From positions 29,854,001-29,918,000 of the forward strand of contig OX940860.1 in the NCBI GenBank assembly GCA_954871525.1: a stretch of 64,000 bases of DNA. The letters run 5' to 3'. The notes under the pieces are model-generated. The model saw only the letters and a program-made list of their open reading frames with translations, did no database searches and was not told where the DNA came from. Source of the stretch: Parietaria judaica (taxonomy: Eukaryota; Streptophyta; Magnoliopsida; Rosales; Urticaceae). Positions 35,551-47,844 of the stretch are shown here, piece after piece. Made by a program: the position numbers and the translations under genes. Position 1 is the first letter of the stretch; each line of letters starts with the position of its first letter.

Positions 35551-38500
35551 TTCTCCCCCGTAAGCTTGACTCGGCTCGATGTTCTTCACGCCGAGCATTT
35601 CTCGCATCTCCGTGAATTTGACGCGAGCTAGGGCTTTAGTAAGAATGTCTGCACGTTGCTCTGCGGTGCTGACAAATTCCACGATGATCTCTCGCTCTTC
35701 GACACACTCGCGAATAAAGTGAAAGCGAGTGTCGATATGCTTGCTGCGTCCATGAAACACCGGGTTTTTCATCAAAGCGATTGCGGACTTGTTGTCGACG
35801 TAGAGAGTCACTGGCTTCTGCTCGGCTCCGGTAACTTCGCTCAACAAATTTCTGAGCCATAACGCTTGACATGCCGCTGCGGTCGCTGCCATAAACTCCG
35901 CTTCGCAAGACGATAAGGCCACAGTTTTCTGCTTTTGTGACTGCCAAGTGATCAAATTACCGTTGAGGTAAAACGCCATCCCTCCGGTACTTTTCCTGTC
36001 ATCGACATCACCGGCTAGGTCACTGTCGATGAAACCGACCAGCTCTTCAGTACCATTCCCTCTTCCGTACTGGATACCGTAGCTCGTTGTTCCCTTCACG
36101 TAACGAAGGATGTGTTTCATAGCCTGCTGGTGTAGAATGGTAGGCTTCTCCATGTGACGACTCACTATGCCAACTGCATATGAGATGTCAGGTCGGCTAT
36201 GAGTTAGGTACCTGAGACACCCGACGACACGCCTGTAATCTGTGGGATCCACCGGGGTTCCTTCTGCGTCTTTCCCGAGCTTCAACTTTGCCTCCATCGG
36301 ATACTTGCTCGGATTGCAATCCGCCATCTTGAATTGCTTCAGAATCTTCTTTGCGTAGGCTGTCTGCCTTAGCGTGACGCATTCCTGCTTCTGATCGACC
36401 TCGATGTCGAGGTAGTACGAGAGCAGTCCGAGGTCGCTCATCTCGAACTCCTTCATCATTTGCTTCTTGAATCCATCAATGCCTTCTGCACTGGATCCAG
36501 TCACGATCAGGTCGTCGACGTACACACCGACGATGAGGGCCTCGCCTCGATTATTCCTCGTGTAGACCGCTTGCTCCTGGGAGCACTTCTTGAAACCAAG
36601 ACTCTTCATACTCCTGTCGAGTCGAGTGTTCCATGCACGTGGTGCATGTCGCAATCCATAAAGAGATTTTGACAACTTGTACACTTTGTGCTCGGTGGTC
36701 CTTTCGACGAAGCCTTCCGGCTGAGCAACGTAGACTTCTTCTTCCAGTTCACCGTTCAGAAACGCTGATTTGACATCCAGGTGATGGATTTTCCAGCCTC
36801 GGTGAGCTGCGATGGCTAGAATCAGCCTGACCGTGTCTAGTCTGGCTACGGGAGCAAAAACCTCTTCAAAGTCTATTCCCTGTTTCTGTACATAGCCCTT
36901 TGCGACCAGTCTGGCCTTATGCTTGAGGATTTTTCCTTCTGAATCCTTCTTGAGCTTGTAGACCCACTTCAGACCAATGGACTTATGACCTTTTGGAAGG
37001 TCGACTAGTTCCCATGTCTGATTCTTCTCAATGGACTCTAACTCTCGCTTCATCGCTTCTCGCCATTCTTTCTCGGTGGCTGCCTCATGATAGCTGGTTG
37101 GTTCTTCAGCGCTCACCCGCAAGAGCTCTTCTGGGCTCAAGTCGAGCTCTCGTGCTTCTTCGTAGATGTCGGAAAGGGTACGAAACCCTCTTGGTCCGTC
37201 CTTGATTGACGAATCTCCTGAGCTGGTTCTTCCCGAACTAGCTGTCATTGGGATCGGGGTGCTCATTCCTGATCCTGGGTTAGGCGAGCCAGGCGGTGAG
37301 CTGGTTCCAGTCGTGTTGGTTCCAGGCGAACTGGGCGTTGCTAGTCCTTGGAAGGGATTCTCTCATTCTTCCTGCTCGATCGCCTCTTCCTCTTCGAGTA
37401 TAAACTCCACCGAGTTCTGTTCCGGCTCTCTGTTCTCGTCTCGCCACTGCCATTTTTTCTCCTCTTCAAACACGGCGTCTCTACTCACATGCGCTTTGCC
37501 GCGTCGGGGGTCGTAAAACCTGTGTGCCTTGCTCCCTTCTTCGGCGCCAAGGTACACCATTGGTTGACTCCGATCATCGAGCTTTTTGAGGTTTGGTCCC
37601 ACAGTCTTCACATGTGCGGTGCATCCAAACACCTTCAAATGCTCTAGATGAGGTTTCTTCCCTTTCCAGGCTTGGTAAGGGGTGCGCTCGCCTAGCGCCT
37701 TCGTCGGTAGACGGTTCAGCAAGTAGACCGCATGTCGTACTGCTTCTCCCCAGAACCTCGCCGGGACTTGCATGCTCTTCAACAAACTCCTTGTAGTGTC
37801 CATCACAGACCGGTTTCTTCTCTCGACCACACCGTTTTGCTGGGGCGTATACGGTGCAGTGAGGTGGCGTTCGACTCCTTCTTCATTGCAGAATTCTCCG
37901 AACTGTTGGGACGTGAACTCTCCACCTCGATCTGTTCGCAGGGTCTTCAGTCTATGTCCAGACTGGTTCTCGACGAGCCTCTTGAACTTCTTGAAGACTT
38001 CAAGGGCTCCACTCTTCTCGTTGAGCGTATAAACCCACATCCAACGGCTGTAATCATCAACAAGTAAAAATAAGTACTTGTTGCCGGCTAGAGTGGCCGG
38101 GGTGATTGGACCACACAGGTCAGCGTGCACCAGTTGGAGGGGTCGCTCTGCTCGAAACTTGGCCTTGATCGGAAATGGCACACTTGCCTGTTTCGCGACC
38201 ATGCAGCATTCGCAAAGCTGGTTGGGGTGTTCAATCTTCGGTACCCCAAAGGCCATCTTCTTCTCTCCCATCATCTTGAGCGCGTAGAAATTTACGTGCC
38301 CAAGTCGTGCATGCCACAACCAAGCTGGGTCTGCCAGGGACGCCATTAAGCAGACGGGTTGGCCCGTCTCCAGGAGTATCTTGTACAACCTGTTCGGCGT
38401 TCTCTTCACCTTCATCAACAGGGCGCCACTTTGGTTCCACATCTTCAGGTATTTGCCGGCCATCACCACTGTGTTACCGACCTCCGTCATCTGACCGAGG

Positions 38501-39934
38501 CTGATGATGTTACTCTTCAGCTTCGGAATGTAGTACACCTGGGTAAGTAGGCGTTGGTCCCCGTTCTTGCACTGGAACAGGATGGACCCTCTGGCTCTTA
38601 TTTCGACGATCGATTCATCGCCGAACTTCACGCTCCCTGTGATCTTTTCATCGAGCTCTTTAAACTTAGCTCGATCTCCCGTCATATGGTTGCTTGCACC
38701 ATTGTCTAAATACCAGATGTCTGTATAGACATTCTTCTCTCCGTCTACGAGGAGGTTCGCAATAACCTTGTCCTCGATGAGCATGACCGTCGCTTTGGCC
38801 ATTTTCTCCAGGCTGGGCCTTTTCTCGGCCATCGTCAGCTCGGGCTCCGGGCTCGACTTTATGTCGACTGGCTCCTCCAGGTCGGTCTTCTCTTTGACCG
38901 GTTCTCGCCCGGTCTCAGCGTCGATTTTGTCTTCGACGCTTGTCTCCTCATCTCTCCGCTCTTCAACGTTCCTCTCCTGCTGGGCAAACATCAGCATTTG
39001 CTCATCTTCTTGGAATCTTGTCAGATTCGCTTCGTCGGCGTGCTTCCTACTGCGGCATTCCGATGCATAGTGCCCGATCTTCTGACAATTGTAGCACTTC
39101 ACCGTGCTCTTGTCTCTTCGGGCCGTGGTGCCTTCCTGGCGGGGTGAGCTACTGCCGCGACCTCGCATGTCACGACCTCGCCCTCGTCCTCGGCCTCTAC
39201 CACGTGCTCGGATATCTCCGCCGTACCCGCAACGACTCGACGAGCTTGAAGAAGACTCAGCTCCATGATTCTTTTTCTGCTTGGCCACCCATTCTTCGTG
39301 CGTTAGCAGGAGGTGCTTCTCTTCTTCGTTCTTCACTGTGACGCTTCACATTTGCTTCGCCGTCGCTTCCTGGCTTGCCAGCAAATTCTCAAACTCTACA
39401 AGGGATGGTTGAACGGGCCATCCTTGTACAGCAATCACGAAGCTTCGGTACTCCGATCTCAAGCCGTGAATGATGATCCTCTTCATACGAGCCTCTCCGA
39501 TGACAGACTTCGGATCGAGATCGCTAATCTCACGACATATCGACTTGACCTTCTGAAAATACTGAGCAATCGTCACGTCGCGTTGTGAGTTTGATAGCAG
39601 CTCGTTGTCCAAGAGCTGTAGCCTCGCATCATTCTTCTTTGAGAAAAGCGTCGTGAACAATCTCCCATGCTTCCTTGGGCGTCTTGTCGTCCCGAATGTG
39701 CTCCAATATCTCTTCTTCAATAATGGTCTTTAGGGCGAACATCGCTTTGCCTGCTTTGATTCTCCATTTGCGCAAGGTACCGTTAGCATCTTCCTCCGGC
39801 GGCGTAGTTTCGCTTCCGCCGACGATCTCCCGTAGGTCGTGCCCTTGCAAATAGGACATCATACATGTTTCCCATGTATTGTAGTTGGTGTTGTTGAGTT
39901 TCTTGATTCCTCCGACAACTTGGAGATCACCCAT
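35536..39934 (-). pseudogene. Copia gag-pol polyprotein, one frameshift and two stops
   Basis: Starts at ATG 39,934 (MGDLQVVGGIKKLNNTNYN). Gag changes frame at about 39,640–39,655, around ...TTTTCTCAAAGAAGAA. In-frame TGA codons lie at 39,348–39,346 and 37,365–37,363. Domains in order: gag; zinc knuckle CYNCQKIGHYASEC; protease YLDNGASNHMTG; integrase with HARLGH ... CECC zinc finger and catalytic residues in HADLCGP, RTDRGGEF and NGVVERRN; RT with the YVDDL box; RNase H with [15 protein letters not shown] and SSCEAEF. Apart from the three lesions all domains look intact. The stop lies just inside the LTR. The integrase and RT frames are otherwise open. Confidence 0.93.
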
Positions 39935-39987
39935 CGCGTTGACGGTACCTCGACACAAAGAAAACTCTCACAAAAAATATCAGAAAA

Positions 39988-40135
39988 TCGTTTCTGATGT
40001 GGAAGATCAGTCGGAACTGCAACCACAGAGCATACTAAGACTTTCTAAAAACTCAAGAAATTCGTTTCTGATGTGGAAGATCAGTCGGAACCGCAACCAC
40101 AGAGCATACTAAGACTTTCAAGAGACCTGACAACG
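39988..40135 (-). repeat. 74-bp tandem duplication in the copia leader
   Basis: Two head-to-tail copies of a unit starting TCGTTTCTGATGTGGAAGAT (39,988 and 40,062), one C/T difference noted, between the PBS and gag. Confidence 0.9.
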
Positions 40136-40149
40136 ACACCAACAACCTC

Positions 40150-40161
40150 GCTCTAATACCA
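40150..40161 (-). promoter_or_regulatory. Primer-binding site of the copia element
   Basis: Minus strand reads TGGTATTAGAGC next to the LTR. It matches the initiator tRNA-Met complement (usual TGGTATCAGAGC) with one mismatch. Confidence 0.85.
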
Positions 40162-40163
40162 AA

Positions 40164-40538
40164 TGTTAGTTCCAAAAGAATTTGGAACCTTTACCACAAT
40201 TTAATAAAGTGTTTTTTTTGGAGGCAGCACACTCGTTTTTCTCTCTGATGCCTTTTTTTTATATATATATATATATATATATCAGAGAAAGAGAGAGAGA
40301 AATGAATGGGACAAAAGACTTCTTTATTGGATTAGAGGATAGGAATTGAAGTGGGAGAAGTTGTGAATAAACACCAACTCTCATGCTCTTTATATAGATA
40401 GAGCAACACATAGAAAAATACAAGTTTACCCTTAGATATACTTGGCTATCAAGTAAAAACAAGTAATAAAACTTTAATCAATTAAACTTGCTCAGCAAGT
40501 ATATCTACACATGAGGTCATAGCTTACGTTTTGTTACA
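40164..40538 (-). repeat. 5' LTR of the copia element
   Basis: 375 bp, the promoter-bearing LTR for the minus-strand element. It has a longer (AT)n tract than the other LTR. Confidence 0.95.
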
Positions 40539-40971
40539 GTCTGTTCTATATATATGACGTCGGTAGTGGTGGAATGCAACTAACTTCACACTTCGATGGA
40601 TAGTTAGTATTTAATTTGTGAGTTATCATATTCATTGTTGATCAAATGTGTTACAATTTGATGTTCTTGTGAGAGAGCCAAAAACCCAAATTCATTAATT
40701 ATTTGGCCTTAGTCCATTCCGGTATGACATTAAATGAATTTTTCACGGAAATTATATTGTACAATATCCGATTATTTGTTTCATTCATGTCGCATCGTTT
40801 ATTGTCGTTTCGAAACAAATATATTAAGGAAACTCATGATAGAGATACAAAGCATGTTAATCGCTTCAACAACCTTTAATAATCTTCAGTGATCAATCAT
40901 ATATTAATTAACCTCCTAAGTTTTGAGTCCCATATAAGAAAAATCATGCAATATTGGTACTGCTTTCACAT
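40539..40971. other. Intergenic DNA downstream of the first GDSL gene
   Basis: Contains the presumed GDSL 3' UTR. Nothing else seen. Confidence 0.6.
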
Positions 40972-43477
40972 CTAGCAAAAATAATTGAAGTCGAGCTTGG
41001 GCGTAGAGTAGTTGTTGGAAAGTATTTTGGAAGCGAAAACCTTATTTGCAGCCTCCGAGTGATGAACTCCGTCCCAGCTTATGGCCTTCGTCCCGTCGCT
41101 GCAAATGTTGTAACCAGGCACGCCGCACGCACGGCCCACCTTGTAGTTGTACCGAGGCCCTCCGTAGCCACAGCAAGCCGTTAGAGGATTCTCAAAGCCT
41201 AAAAATCGAACACCAAATATTGGTAGTACTATTATAATTCAAACACCATGAAACTAGGATAATTAAAGACGATTGCACACAAAATTTACGTAGAAAGACG
41301 AGACATAACACTAAGATCACATCCCCTAGCTAGTTTAACTTCCGTCCACCATAAATGAAGAATATATTAACAAAGTTGGAAAATAAAAAAATTAACTAGC
41401 CCTAGAAACGCACATAGCATAAATCCGAGATCCATATAATCGGGCCCGAATTTGGGCAAAAGGTCTAATACTTTTACGTATGCATGCTTAATTTAAAACT
41501 AGCCGGACCAAGGAAACAAATTTGTGACACAAACAATTAGTGTACATAATAATAATCAAGCTAAATCATTAAAAAAAAAAAGACTCAATTATACAAAGGA
41601 AGTAAATTTGTTGTGTTTGATCATACCATAAGCAGATCGGTTGGCGATGACTTGGAGTTTGATGGCGTACATGTCCACGTACACAATTATTGCGTCGCTC
41701 AGTTCGAGTCTCAGCTTCTCGCAGAGAGCGAAGAGTTGGCCATTGAACTCCTTCGCAGCGTCATTCCTAGATCTTATGCAGCCGTGCGCGTCAAGGTCGC
41801 CCGTTGTGTGGTTGTTGATGGCCAGGATTTGAGGCAAACATCCCGCCGGGCCAGTGTTGTGCACCCAGAAGAACTTGCCTCCGCTTTGGTACAATTTCTA
41901 AGTCGCGTATCAATATGTCAAGATAGCAATATTTAACACGTGCTTAAAGAGACTGTCACATATGTTAACCATGCATGCAATAACAAAGAGATATATATAT
42001 ATATATATACTTACAAGAATCGAACTTTGGATTTGGTAAATGAAGGAGGGAATTTGATCGAGAATTTGTGCATAAGGAAGGTTGATATAAGCAAGATCGT
42101 TTTTTCCGATGTCAATCATGTAGAGTGCGTTATTGAACCGTTCCTCGGATAATACATCATTAGAATCTAATCAAAATGAAGTTAATGATAGTCAACTTTG
42201 ATTCTCTAATAATTAGCTTGTGTATCAAATATCAACTATACAAAACTGCGTAATTACTTTATTACCCTTGGAAGCTAGGTCAAGAGAGCGAGCCCGAAAC
42301 TGAAGGAACTGACCAATTTGAACGTCCAAATTGAAGGGCGTGCGTTCAGGGAGAACAGAAGCACCACCCACCGCAAAATTTGCCCCATTTGAAAAATTTG
42401 GCCTCGGAGATTGCATGAATGGTGTCAAATACCCTGTCTTTAAACTTTCACCTGAATTGAACATTCCCATTATATATATGTGTGAATTACTCAATATATG
42501 GAGAATGTGTAATAAGTCAGAGTAGACATTATACAGTATGAAAAATAAATTACTCGAAGCTTTATCTTCTATTTATATACACTTCAAAACTCTATTTTCC
42601 TATATTGATTTTCATATGGGACTTTATTTATAAAAAAAAAAAAAAAAAAAACTATAAGGAGACACGTGTTTCGCTAAGTGGCGGGCGTCACTTTTTACTG
42701 CGCAGTCGGGAAACGCACGGCTTAAAGTACTTTCAACCACATATTTTTGAGCATGAGTCCCTAAAACTGTAATTTTTTGTTGTGATTGCACACAAGAATT
42801 TTATGTAAAATTCTATTTTGCCAAAATAAAACACAAAGTAGAAAACAACCAAAAAATAGGTTACTAAGTGGAGAGAGTGTAAGAAAAAGATAGACACAGC
42901 TCTAAAATGGACATAATATGTAGATATTTATAATGGAAAAGATCCAACAATATAGTTTTATGTGCGAAACTCGTTCCTTCGTAACGAATCGGGCCAGAAA
43001 ACGAATTTGGGTCACAAAACTCTAGCGTTAAGAGTAATGTAGCCAACCGAAGAATACCATTGTATATACAATAATATTCTCCTATTGCATAAATTATAAA
43101 AGGCATTTATGCTCTAATGATTCCTATCATTGAAAATATTTTGATCATTATCATTCTATCTATTTCTCTCTTGCAAAGGGAAAATTAGTACAAATAAAAT
43201 AATTATTAAAAAAACACTTACAAAGGAAATCGACGACCAAACGACCGTCGCAAAACCGACCGGTAGACCGGTTGAAGAAGGCACGGCCAGTGGGTGGTCC
43301 GATGACGACTCCATAGCCAAGTGGGAAGCTACCCGTGTCTGAATTAGAGTCCCCAAAATTAAATATCACTGCCTTTTTTTTGCACACTGAGCTTGACGAT
43401 ACCACCACTGTAAATATCATTAGCCATAATAGCATATTATAAATACAGTGACCAGTGTTTCTTCTCTTAAAAACCAT
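40972..43477 (-). CDS. GDSL esterase/lipase, 5 exons, 363 aa
   Basis: Secreted SGNH-fold hydrolase that cleaves acyl or acetyl esters; the natural substrate is not known from sequence. Exons: 43,477–43,222; 42,451–42,266; 42,166–42,015; 41,897–41,627; 41,198–40,972; sum 364 codons with stop. A hydrophobic signal peptide follows the ATG (LLWLMIFTVVVSSSS). Block I is FNFGDSNSDTG, with the nucleophile Ser. NFAVGGA is the oxyanion Gly block. IGKNDL has the block III Asn. DGVHHSEAAN has the catalytic Asp and His. Length and five-exon layout fit plant GDSL lipases. It forms a tandem pair with the next gene, sharing intron positions. The ATG at 43,477 was chosen because the upstream codon at 43,498 is not ATG and the signal peptide starts right after. 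Confidence 0.93.
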
Positions 43478-43767
43478 TGGTCTCTGTACCGAACTCACTC
43501 TAATCTTAGGAATTTGGTTTTGTTTTTATCCATTCAGTCTAAAGAAAATAAAATAAAAAACCATAAATGGAGGAAAGTTGTTTCACTACATGTGATCAAC
43601 TGACACAAATAAGCATTAATCAACGTAGAAAATGTCTCTAAAGTCTAAATTGAAACAATTATTGAAAAAGGGTCAAATCAGATACATAGACGCAAGATCC
43701 AAAGCCAAGGAAAATTAAAAAACAAGCAACTTGAAGCCCCTGTTGATTATAATAGATACTACTATCT

Positions 43768-45914
43768 TTAGCTGTTACAGAAATATCGGAATTCGAGACA
43801 AGGCGTCGAGTGATTGGCTGAGATGATTTCGGAAGCGAATACTGCATTGGCAGCTTCCGTGTAGTGAACTCCGTCCCAGCTTATGAACTTGGCGCCTTCG
43901 TCGCACACGTTCGAACCAGAACCACCACATGTGTGATTCACTTTGTAGTTGAACGGCGCTCCTCCGGCGCCGCAACACGCCCTGAATGGATGCTCGAAGC
44001 CTGTTCGAATACACACCAAACATATATTTTTTTTACTACCGTATTGTGATTCTTATTTCTATAACCGCTTTATCAATTGTTAGTTTTAGTCTTTAGAATT
44101 ATATGTGATCCTTGCCTTTTTTGTTGACTTTTTGTGTTCTTATATTTATCAAATTGTATGTTTGGTGTATCATAATACATGCATGTCAATTAAGATTGGA
44201 ACTACCATTTTAGATTAGATTTTATATTTTGCTAAACTGAAATCATTAAAATAAAAAATTGTTAATTTGTAAATTTGATTTTTTTAGTTTTAAGATATTC
44301 AATTTTTTCATTTTTCAAAAGTAAAAGAATAAAAAGCGCTTTTTTTTTACTTATGAAAACTTGACTGAAGACTCGAATAATAGTTAATGTCACACTATAT
44401 TTTTTATCTATACCGTAGAGAGCGGAGTTTGATATGACGCCATATTTAATGGAATACACGTCGACGTATACGATGGTGGCATCTTTCAATTCCGATCTCA
44501 ATTTCTCACAGAGAGCGTAAAGTTGCTGGTTGAATTGCTTCGCAGCATTGTTACGGGATCGAATGCATCCGTAAGTATCGACATCGGTCTCGTTATGGTC
44601 GGTCACAGCCAGAATCTCCGGCAGGCAGCCTAATGGGCCTGTGTTATGCACCCAGAAGTTCTTTCCTCCACTATGGTACAGTTTCTATCGTAAAGAGATC
44701 ATTAATCAGTCAATACAATAAAAAAATAACACTCACTTAAATATATTATATATATATATACATGTATATTATATCATATAGTAACTGACCAGAATTGAGG
44801 TTCGAATCTGAGAAATGTAAGAGGGAATTCGGTGAAGAAGTTGTTGATAAGAAAGATAAGTGAATCCACCAGCCAGATCATTTTGGCCAATGTCTATTAT
44901 GTACAACGCTTTCCCAAAATCCTCTTCAGAAATTGACTCAATGCTACCTTCCTCCAACAAAAAAATAATAATAATAATAATAAGCTAAACATATCTTACT
45001 TCACCAATGTAGGAAAACACTATATAAATGTACATGTTACATGCTGACGAGTCATGAGTCATGTCACATTACGTGACATGTTGACATTAATTGTTTGAAA
45101 AAAAAGAAAAAAAAAACTTAGTTAGATGATATTTACATCTTTAACGGTAAAAATACCGAATATTCTTCAATGAATCGTAAATATTATAGTACTTTTTTTT
45201 ATACAAAATGTGGATGTGCATAATTTTGTAGAGCGGACAAAATGTGAACAAGGTTGGCACACTAAGGAGTTCGGAATTATAATATAAATGATAAGAACGT
45301 TAGAGTTTATGTATGAAAGTATGAAACCAAACAAAAATAAAATAGTAATTTCTTTTGAATTTCTGTAAGTTCAAATATTATCATTGGCAAAAGTCGATTT
45401 ATTCATATACCGTTTTGTTTTTCATGAAGAGAGCTAGCTCGAAATCGAAGGAATTGATCAACTTGAACGTCCAAGTTGAAAAGGTTTCCCTCGGGCATCG
45501 TAGCGGAACCGCTCACGGCAAAGTTTGCGCCATTTGTGAAGTTGGGCCCGACAGACTGCATGTACGGTGTCAGGTAGCTCATCATCTCCAAGCTCTCACC
45601 TGCCACACGCCAATTTGTTCATGCAGCTAGCGCATCCAGACATGTTTAGGTTAGCTTACCGACGTGATCGAGCGCTCACACAGGAAGTCGATCATCAAAC
45701 GGCCGTCGCACAGACGGCTCGAGGAACGGCCGAAGAAGGCACGACCAGTGGGAGGCCCGAAGATGATGCCGTGGACGAGGCAGAAGGCGCCCGTGTCCGA
45801 GTTCGAGTCCCCGAAGTTGAACACCACCGGCTTTCTCTTGCACTGCGAATCCACCGAGTCCAAGAGAGACCAGAAAGCCATTGATCCCAGCAGCACCAGC
45901 ATTCTTCTTCCCAT
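43768..45914 (-). CDS. GDSL esterase/lipase, 5 exons, 361 aa (tandem paralogue)
   Basis: Second SGNH hydrolase of the pair. Exons: 45,914–45,680; 45,599–45,411; 44,947–44,790; 44,684–44,414; 44,000–43,768; sum 362 codons with stop. Signal peptide MGRRMLVLLGSMAFWSLLDS; block I FNFGDSNSDTG; block III IGQNDL; catalytic DGVHYTEAAN. Exon 4 has exactly the same length (271 nt) as in the neighbour and every intron has the same phase. The two therefore arose by tandem duplication, with clear divergence outside the motifs. The exon 3 acceptor is inferred from phase (GGAGGAAG|GTAGC) and lacks a clean pyrimidine tract, so that junction is the least certain. The two ORFs are co-oriented about 290 bp apart. 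Confidence 0.92.
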
Positions 45915-46059
45915 TGTCGCGCTTGTCTAGAGCTATGCTTATGCCAGAGTATGTAAAGAGCCTGGTTTTGGTGCTGTGCATGTGATGATTTCACGGATAG
46001 AGCGAGTATAACAAGTGGGTGAAAGTGCCAAAAGCTTGGGGAATTTAATGGCGAGTAGT

Positions 46060-47600
46060 TGTGGAACCCGTGATTAGCAGATAGATATTGACAAACTAGT
46101 ATCTCTTCGGTAAATATCATCATCACTAGCCCACTAAAACTACTAAAACCCAACAAGAACAGGAGTGGATGCCCAATAACCAAGAAGCTTAATTAGCCCA
46201 AATTGGAATATAAATCTATTTAGATTAAGAAACCCATTATTTATAATTTTCTTAGCAAAGTATAGAAGTGTAAAATATCTAGAATTACGTAAAAGATCTA
46301 GCCTTACCTATAAATATCCTTCTAGCCCTACCAAGTTTTTAGCATCCAAGAATTTCCAAGGGTAGTAGTCTCCTAAAAAGTATTGTTTACAAAAAGTGTC
46401 TTGTAATGTGATTGTCTAAACACTTGGTCTTGTAAATTCTTATTGAGTAGTCTTAATAAAAGTGTGTGTTTCGCTGTGCTCAACAATCTGATATCAAAAC
46501 CAATTTGTGAGTTTGATTGTCGGATCTCTTGAAATCATAGTATGATATGTGGTTATGGCACTAACTGATCTTCCACATCAAAAACGATTTTTCTTTGTGT
46601 TGTGAGTAGTCCGTGATTCTGTAAGCTTTGTGTCGGAAACTTGCTTGTTTGGTATTACTGAGGTTCCCAATACGATGGGTGATCTTCAAATCAACAGAAA
46701 CAACTACAACACGTGGGAAACATGGATAATATCCTATTTACAAGGACAAGACCTTTGGGAGGTTGTCGGAAGAAGCGAAACTATGTTGCCGGAAGAAGAT
46801 GCTAACAACATCTTGCACAAATGGAGAATCAAAGCAGGCAAAACGATGTTTTCCTTGAAGATCATCGTTGAAAAAGAGTTGCTTGGAGCTCATTCGGGAT
46901 GACAAGATGCTAAAAGAAGCACGAGACACGTTCGTGATGCTTTTCTCAAAGAAGAATGGTAAGAAGCTACAACTCTCGGAGAACAAGTTGTTATCATTCT
47001 CACAACACGATATGATGATTGCTCAATATTTCCACAAGGTAAAGTCGATATGTCGTGAGATTAGAAAACTATATCCAAACTCCGTCATCGGAGAATCTCG
47101 TATGAATAGGATCATCATCCACGGGTTAGGACCAAAGTATCGAAGCTTCGTGATTTTTTACAAGGATGACTCGTTCAACCATCACTTGTAGAGTCTAAGA
47201 ATTTTCTAGCAAGCATAGAATGCATACTAAGCAAATGGGATGCATCACGCTGAAGAATATAGAGGAGGTGCTCTTCACAAGTAAAAGTCGGAGAAACCCT
47301 AAGTCGCCCGCTAAAGGGAGAAGTCATCAAGGAAAAACACATCCTTGGAGAGCTCAGAAGAACGACGATAAGAGTTCTCAAGGAAAGAGGTTTGAACGAA
47401 ATTGCTACAATTGAATGTGAATTACAGACTGTAAATTACAGCAATTGAATGTGAATTATGGTAGTCAAATGTTTTTTTTGCACGGAGAGTTGGACCGAGA
47501 GATCTGCATGAACCAACCAAAGGGATTTGAGGATGAAACTAATTCTTCCCGGCCTAATCAAAAAGTCAATGTGAGACCTGTTAGAAAAACGCAGGCATGA
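46060..47600 (+). mobile_element. Truncated copia element: LTR, partial gag joined to an RT fragment
   Basis: A probable 5' LTR (about 46,060–46,487, TGTGGAACCC ... GCTCAACA) is followed by a PBS-like TGATATCAAAACC. A gag segment starts at ATG 46,675 (MGDLQINRNNYNTWETW), related to gag of the copia element at 35–40 kb but with frameshifts at about 46,880 and stops after 47,190. At about 47,470–47,540 the sequence jumps to an RT piece (LHGELDREICMNQPKGFEDE). Protease, integrase and most of RT are missing, and no 3' LTR is seen. It is an old internally deleted relic. Confidence 0.75.
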
Positions 47601-47771
47601 TAATTAATCAATGTCATTTATTGTTAGATATAATTTCATATATAAATTTTATTTTTACAAACAATAAACAAGAAGTTTAGAGGTAAGTTGTCAAAAAAAA
47701 AATATATATTGTCTGCTGATGTGTGCTTTCACCGTATGCCGCGATTAACTCAAAAGAAAAAAATGTATTCG

Positions 47772-47796
47772 TGCGGTGAGCGTGGATCGAACACGC

Positions 47797-47839
<43 letters not shown>

Positions 47840-47844
47840 CCCGC
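47772..47844 (-). tRNA. tRNA-Phe(GAA): tRNA-Phe (anticodon GAA)
   Basis: The minus strand folds as a complete 73-nt cloverleaf without intron. The acceptor stem GCGGGGA pairs with TCACCGC (one G·U). The D arm is GCTCAGTTGGGAGAGC; the anticodon loop CTGAAGA carries GAA at positions 34–36; the T arm has GTTCGATCC; the discriminator is A. Box A TAGCTCAGTTGG and box B GTTCGATCC are intact. A T-rich run (T7, 47,762–47,756 on the minus strand) lies about ten bases downstream and can stop Pol III. It is most likely a functional nuclear gene. Confidence 0.97.

Larger units (their letters stand above)
35181..40538 (-). mobile_element. Ty1/copia LTR retrotransposon, complete, minus strand
   Basis: LTRs at 35,181–35,550 and 40,164–40,538 start TGTTAG and end TTACA. 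A perfect 5-bp TSD GTCTG flanks the element (35,176–35,180 and 40,539–40,543). The PBS next to the right LTR and the purine tract next to the left LTR (GGGGGAGAA on the minus strand) fix the orientation. Domain order gag–protease–integrase–RT–RNase H is that of copia. The LTRs differ by one substitution plus length changes in the T/AT run, so insertion is very recent. Confidence 0.97.

Noticed and set aside
35656..39341. Many plus-strand ORFs over the copia element
   Set aside because: Shadows opposite the clear minus-strand gag-pol.
45695..46183. Minus-strand ORF of 162 codons over GDSL exon 1
   Set aside because: Wrong frame; the GDSL frame with the FNFGDSNSDTG motif and a signal peptide is the real one.
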